64,000 nt of DNA, from contig JAJTUQ010000005.1 of NCBI GenBank assembly GCA_021399445.1, forward strand, positions 2,356,001 to 2,420,000, in the 5' to 3' direction. Below are positions 58,240 through 64,000 of the stretch, one piece after another. A program made the translations under genes and the position numbers. How positions within the stretch are numbered: the stretch's first letter is position 1; every line of letters starts with the position of its first letter. The notes beneath the pieces were generated by a model that did no database searches, had not been told where the DNA came from, and worked only from the letters and a program-made list of their open reading frames with translations. The stretch comes from Xylogone sp. PMI_703. Lineage: Eukaryota > Ascomycota > Leotiomycetes.

Positions 58240-61200
58240 TCACGCCGCTCCACCAGCAGCAGTAGCCTTTGGTCTTATTATTCTCTTGGCTAGACTCCAT
58301 AACTTCCCACTTCCTTTCTTCTCCCGGACGCTCGTCTCTACTACTTTAGGCTCATCTTCCTCTGGGGAGCTTAATCTTGCTAGCAATACCAATTGCTCCA
58401 TCAAAATAGGATGGAGAACTAGGTCTTCTAGGCGAAGTTTCAAGCCTTCCTGTTCTAACAGCGATGCCAGTTGTGTAAGTCCCATAATATCTCCTCCAAG
58501 ATCGAAGAATGATGACTCTGGATCGACCACGACATCTCCAAGGATCTGCCGCCAACTCCGGGTGAGAATATCAGAGTAAACTAGGAGATACTTGCGGGGC
58601 AAAGAGTCAAGGCTCGTCATATTGCGTACTGATACAAATGAAGCGTTGTAAGGTCGAGGAGCCGCAGAGAATTCGGTTGGAAGAGGCCAATATGGGTTCC
58701 TTGAGAAAGTTTCTGCGGTTTGGCAGAGTGTGTTGAAAATACCTTCCGTTGTCGCCTTGGACATGTGGATATTGGATAGGCCAAATATCATGCTGATCTC
58801 AATGTTCTCATCGTCTTGTGGAACTGATAAGATAGTAAAATCTGCAAAATCGTCCTGGGAGCCCACGCCGCCGAAGTTGTATCTGTTTTGCCCTAATTCA
58901 ATTTCCGATGTCCGCCGCATGTTTTGGTGCTGGCAGACAGTGGTGAAGTTGGTCCAGTCTGGCCATTCTGTGCAGTGCTTAACTATCTCTCGGAAGCCTA
59001 AGGACTCGTATGGCATACCGGCAACTTGCTGGTTTTGAAGATGGCAGAGGAGATTGAAAGCTGTCCAGCCTGGTTTCAAAGTGGCTCGAACCGGTATGGT
59101 ATTGACGCAGGGTCCGACAATGCTCTCAAGTCCCGAAATTGAAGAATTCCGGCCACTAATGACGTTTCCAAAGACAACATCTGGTTTTCCGGATATCTGT
59201 GCAAGTACCAGAGTCCATGCAGCTTTGATGGTAATTGCCGGGGTGATATTTTCAGGAAGCGACCTCAGCTTGACGGTACGTTTGAGAATTGTTGGTGGAT
59301 CTGGTCCTCGAGTGTAATTTGGTCCTTGGCGATGGACAATCTCTGTCATTTTCGATCCTTTAAGCAGAGATGTCCAGTATTTATAGTGGTCGTCTGTGTT
59401 CTTCCCCACAGCGCCACGCACATACCTGGCGAATGAGGGAGCTGGAGGAATTGTCTGCCCATCATATGCAAGCCGTAGTGCATCAATAATGCGTGGTAGG
59501 CAAATACCGTCGTACTGTGCATGAGAGATTCTCATGATAATACGATGATTTTCTGAGCTTCTTAGCTTGACTACTGTAAATTGGAGGTAGGATTCTCCAA
59601 GACCTGGGCCGGCTTCTCGATCTCTACGCTGCATCTCGGTAGTAAAACCATTTAGATCGTCAGTCAACTCTACGTTAAAGACTGGAGTGAGTTTCCGCAG
59701 GATGACCTGGAAGAATTGGCTACCGTACGGAATGAAAACAGTCCTCAGGATCTCGAATGCATCAACGACCCGGTTAATCGCCTGCCTCAATCGCTTAAGA
59801 TCAGTCGATCCCGTGCCTTCCAGATAAAAGTAGTTCAACATCCATCGTGACTCAAGGAGGCTGCCGGTGACAGATAAACTTTGGAAGTCTGTACATGGCA
59901 GGACATCGACAATGCCGCCTCTGAAAAGCTTAACCTTTGGACATACATTGTCCTGGAGGAAGGAATTAACATCAGCGGCCCGTAGGAGTGAGAACTTCTG
60001 GTAACGAATGCTGTTCTTTCTTGATAGGCTTGTATTTACCGCGGGTAACTCATCGTTTGTGTCCTTGTGGCGAGGATCGGACATTCCAGTCTCCACACGA
60101 ACAGCTTCGACAATATCAGCAAAAGAGGGATATCGGAATAGGTCAGCAACTGTCATAGAGAGGCCCTCCTCGCGTGCTTGTCCAACTAACTGCATTGCAA
60201 TGATTGAATCTCCCCCAAGCTTGAAGAAGTTATCTGTTGACCTGATTGACGACTCGGGGAGTTGAAGAAATTCACTCCAGAGATGGAGCATCTTTCGAGA
60301 TATGTCGTCTGCTTCGTCGACAACTGTGTTATTGAATCTTCTGTTTTCCAATTCGTCTACGGTGGTTAGAGCGTGGTTTTGTGGTAGAGCTTGATTGGTG
60401 ACTGGTGGTTGAGGAATCTGGATTTGTTGAGTCTGTATCTTAATCAAGTTCTCAAGCTGCTCTGGTAAGCTGCTTCCTGAGCTCATCAGTTGCCCGATGA
60501 TTTGCTGTACACATTCCTTGACCAACATTTGAATCTGAGCCGTTTGGTCATTTACCAGCGGCTGAGATGCGAGGCTTGGATTCAGTTCCTTGGGAAATTC
60601 CATTTCTGATACTACCTGATGAGGTTTGTCGACCGTATTGTGTAGCACATTGGCGAGATCGTTAAGGAGCTTATCAGCATATTCATCAGATAGCGCATCT
60701 GTCCAGTATCTGAGAACCGCCCCCTCGTTCTCGTGGGTAACACCGATATTAAGGGTTATAGCGTACTAATATAATATGAGCGGTCGGAACAATCTGTGAG
60801 AGGGCTCTTACTTACCTCGTTCGGATCTAAAGCGATAATTGGTGTAAATGAAATTAAAGTAGATTCCCCTACAGATGGACTGCCACTTCCCTGAACTGAT
60901 ACTGCAGTATTGAATAAATTCTTGCCAGCTAAACCGAGTTCATGCTGTATCTGCGCTAGAGAGCAGTGTTGGTATTGTAGACCTTGAAGGTAGCCATCTT
61001 GTGCAATCTGGAGGATGTCTTCTATCGTTGACTTCTCCGTAAACTTCATCCGACAAACAAGCATATTAATCACAGGCCCAACGGTGCCTTGAATCCCCTC
61101 CACTGGGATATCCCGGCCGGATGCGAGGTAACCAAAGCAAACGTCATTGGAATTGATGTATGTTCGTAGACAGATTGCCCACGCTGCTTGGAGTGCGTTT

Positions 61201-64000
61201 GCAAGCGTGACGTTCTTTGCCTGGCAGAGTGTTCGGAGCTCTGGGAAACGGTTGAAATTCAACTTGGCAACTTTCAGCTGCTTCATATTTGTGGGAACGG
61301 CGGCTGGGGATGGTGGGATGATGCAGGGCCTTATTCCTCGCAAGTTTGTTTTCCAAAACTGGATTCCAGTCTCTTCAGACTGACGCTTGAGGTATGCGAT
61401 ATAGTTTTTATACGGTGGTGCTGGAACATCTGGAAGTTGACTCTCATAAGCTGTTGCCAAGTCCGCAAGTATCACTGGTAGAGATCTACCGTCCATAATT
61501 GCATGGTTCAGCTGAAGTTTGAAATATATGCGATCCCTCGAAGTCTGGCACACCGTAAAATGATGTGGTAGACGTGGCTGTCCGACATTGTAATCACTCG
61601 GAGAGTATGATTCTAGTTTCTCCAGAGCATGCGCATCCTCAAGCTCTATGTATGCTCCTTGTTTGCCAACATTCTTTATTACAACCTGATTGAAAACGTC
61701 TCCTCGGCAAACACTATCAATAAAAACAGTTCGTAGAGCTGCATGCCGGTCCACAACTTGCTGCCATGCTCTGACCAGTCTCTTCGGGTCAATGGGGCTG
61801 GAACTTGTGGTCTCATAGATTGCATGGAATTGATAGGCGTCTGGGTCTCTCACTTGGCTGAGCAGCATGCCTTCTTGCGTTGGGGCACATGGGTAGATGT
61901 CCTCTACTTCTTGGGGCGTGATACTTGCGGCTGGCAGGACTTTTTCTAACAGTTTCTGTAAACCATCCTCGGATATCGGTAGAAGGGGTAAATCACTCAA
62001 AGTGAGGTTATACCGCCTGTTTGAATGCATAAGAGAATCGATAGACTCTTCTAATGTGTGTTTGCATTCGGAGATCCACTGGCGAAGCCGCTTCTGGTGC
62101 TTCATGTAGCGGTTGAAGACGAAAGAGAATGTCAGCTGGTCTTGGATAACAATGACGGATATTTCGATCAATGCGAGCCTTCTCGTTTGTGGGCCAACAT
62201 CAGGGGCCAGATTATTCTCGGAGTCGCTTGTTGGGCCATTCCATTGCTGCAGTAGAGAGTCTGTCTTCTCCAGTTGCTGCATACGGCCAAGATAATTGAA
62301 CATAATCTCCATCGGGCCGTTATGGATTGCAAAGTCTGATCTGCCTACAGACGTCAAATATCGTCGTGCAAAGTATGGCCTTCCATTGTTTGGTACTTTG
62401 CGATGAATTTCTTTTACTCGACAGATAGATTTCAACACATCGTCTTCTTCGGTGTCCACTTCTACATGGAGTGGATAGAGAGATGTAAACCACCCTACTG
62501 TTCTGGAAAGATCAATACTATCGTCCCAAGGCTCACGGCCATGATTCTCGTTGAAAATCGTTGGACAGTCTCGGTCTAAGAACGTACGATTGAAGGAGTG
62601 GGCGATGGCGGATAAAAAGAGCTCCACCGGTTCTGTTCGCAGTGATGCGTGACACTCTCCTATAGCACAAGTAGTCAAAGCCTTATCAATGGTGAAAGTT
62701 TCAGAATAAACATCTGAATATATATTGTTTTGGCCATCCATACCCCAATACTGAATATTGGAAGCAGGCACTTCGAAAGGTAGTACTGTATTGGCTCCGC
62801 TGAGCGCCTCCTCTTGAGCGTGTTCTGATTGCATCATACACCAGCTCTGGAACGAAATCGATGTGCTCTCTGATAATGCTCCAGTTGTGAGTATCTCTTC
62901 CAGATCTTGTAGAAGGATGCGCCAGGACACCATATCCACCACCAAATGATGTGCGGTTAAAAATAATACCTGGTCGCTTCCTAGAATATTGAATAGATCA
63001 GCGGACATCAGTGGCCCTTGTTTGATGTTGAGATTGTTCTGACTATAGTTGACATATGGAGCAATCTCAGTGGCACTTCCTATATCATAACTCTGAAAAC
63101 GATAGGAACTGGCGCAATCCTTTACTATGCGCTGCTGCCAATGTCCAGCAGAGCTTCGACTAAATCGGGCTCTAAGCACTGAATGCCGCTCAACAAGCGT
63201 ATCAATTGCAGACCTCAACTGCTGCGGTTGTATCGGCTGGGTAATCTTGAGCAGGAAACTTTGGTTGAAGTATTTTTCATGCCCATGATCGGAATCTCGC
63301 TGAGACTCCACATACATTTGTTGTATCGGAGAAAGCTCGAAATTTTGTTCCAGTTGATCATCAACCTGTGGAACATTGCTCCCCTTACGACAACTTAGTG
63401 CGAGCTGCTCGATAGATTTACTCTGAAGGATTGTTTGCAGTGTAACTTGAATAGACTCCTTTCGGCACATTGCGATCACCTGCATTCCCGTAATGGAGTC
63501 GCCGCCCAGGCTGAGGAATGAGTTCTGTAGCCTGACGTTTTGAATCGGTAGATTTAGTACTTTGGATATTATTTCTTGTATAATTTTACTCATATCCGTA
63601 GCAGGAGTGCCTTGGAAATCTTCCGTAGCTACGGAGGTGATCTTGTCGTAAGTTTGTTTGTCGATGGATTCAACCCAACTCTCAACCATACGGCGTTCGA
63701 GTTTGCCAGCGGTTGAGATGGGGATGGCTTCAACCACCAGCCATGTTGTTGGTACCATGTACCCTGGGAGTAACGAGGAGAGACGGTTTTGAACCTTTGT
63801 TGACTGCTGCTGTGCTATTGCTACTCCCGGGCCATCTTGAATCAGTCTACATGCTTGTGCAGCATTATTTGTTCTAAGGTCGTCTAAGGTCATAACTGTA
63901 ACTAGTCGTTTCTTGAATGGACCTGACTTAGGAAGTATGACCATTGCCTGATTGACATGTGGATCCTGGGCAATCGTGTGCTCAATCTCGCCCAGTTCAA
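58240..64000 (-). CDS. nonribosomal peptide synthetase, C-terminal part (gene continues past right edge)
   Basis: Two exons in window, 64000-60816 (open at its 5' side) and 60765-58240, about 1,900 residues. Domain order: end of an adenylation domain (ISTAGKLERR, its A10 lysine motif), carrier T (LGGDSITG, Ser codon at 63497), an epimerisation-type domain (AHHLVVDMVSWR, NENHGREPW, DLSRTVGWFTSL) and a condensation domain (LNHAIMDGRS). Then comes a second carrier (LGGDSIIA, Ser codon at 60207) with no adenylation domain before it, and a terminal condensation-type domain (ISHAQYDGICL). The last carrier reads DLGGDIMGL, with Ile in place of the phosphopantetheine Ser. No thioesterase is present, so release is probably by the terminal C domain, as in fungal cyclic peptides and siderophore synthetases. 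Substrates cannot be read because no whole A domain is in view. Confidence 0.95.

Noticed and set aside
58240..63944. Two separate NRPS genes
   Set aside because: A 51-bp intron at 60765-60816 (GTAAGT donor, AG acceptor) joins the two ORFs in phase in the middle of a condensation domain.

Overview
The window is nuclear DNA of a filamentous ascomycete (Pezizomycotina). Genes carry many short introns of about 45-75 bp with GT..AG ends and CTAAC-like branch points. The families are typical of an accessory, metabolite-rich fungal region: Zn2Cys6 activators, DHA1-type MFS exporters, flavin monooxygenases, UstYa/DUF3328 proteins and an NRPS. The class cannot be fixed from the sequence; a Leotiomycetes-like fungus is only a guess. 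Exon structures below were assembled by hand from splice signals, reading phase and family motifs.

Left part (1-17 kb): an MFS exporter, a Baeyer-Villiger-type flavin monooxygenase and a Zn2Cys6 activator lie together. They are followed by a retrograde-regulator (Rtg2-like) Ppx/GppA protein, a MARVEL-like membrane protein, a zinc-type alcohol dehydrogenase and a second Zn2Cys6 activator.

Middle (17-45 kb): a small ABM-fold monooxygenase, a tRNA-Ser(UGA), an acyl-CoA dehydrogenase, a broken monocarboxylate-type transporter, a BTB protein, an alpha-kinase and a MATE-like membrane protein. Then come an MFS exporter with its neighbouring Zn2Cys6 activator, a carboxylesterase, a PRISE-like reductase, a secreted S1/P1 nuclease, a second MFS exporter that is an evident paralogue of the first, and an aldehyde dehydrogenase. 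A gene-poor stretch of 4.2 kb with a large imperfect inverted repeat follows.

Right part (48.7-64 kb) is the most interesting. A secreted protein made of Kex2-cut repeats (53019-53781) is transcribed divergently from two adjacent UstYa-family genes (54526-55525 and 56259-57327), with an FAD monooxygenase and an NmrA-like reductase on the other side. This is the layout of a dikaritin-type fungal RiPP cluster. The repeated acidic peptide, with paired EFG-x-W motifs, does not match the ustiloxin, phomopsin, asperipin or victorin cores I know. A large NRPS (58240 to beyond the right edge) starts 0.9 kb away. It ends A-T-E-C-T-C-T, and its last carrier domain lacks the phosphopantetheine serine. 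The UstYa proteins might instead serve this NRPS, as in cyclochlorotine biosynthesis, so the cluster boundary is open.
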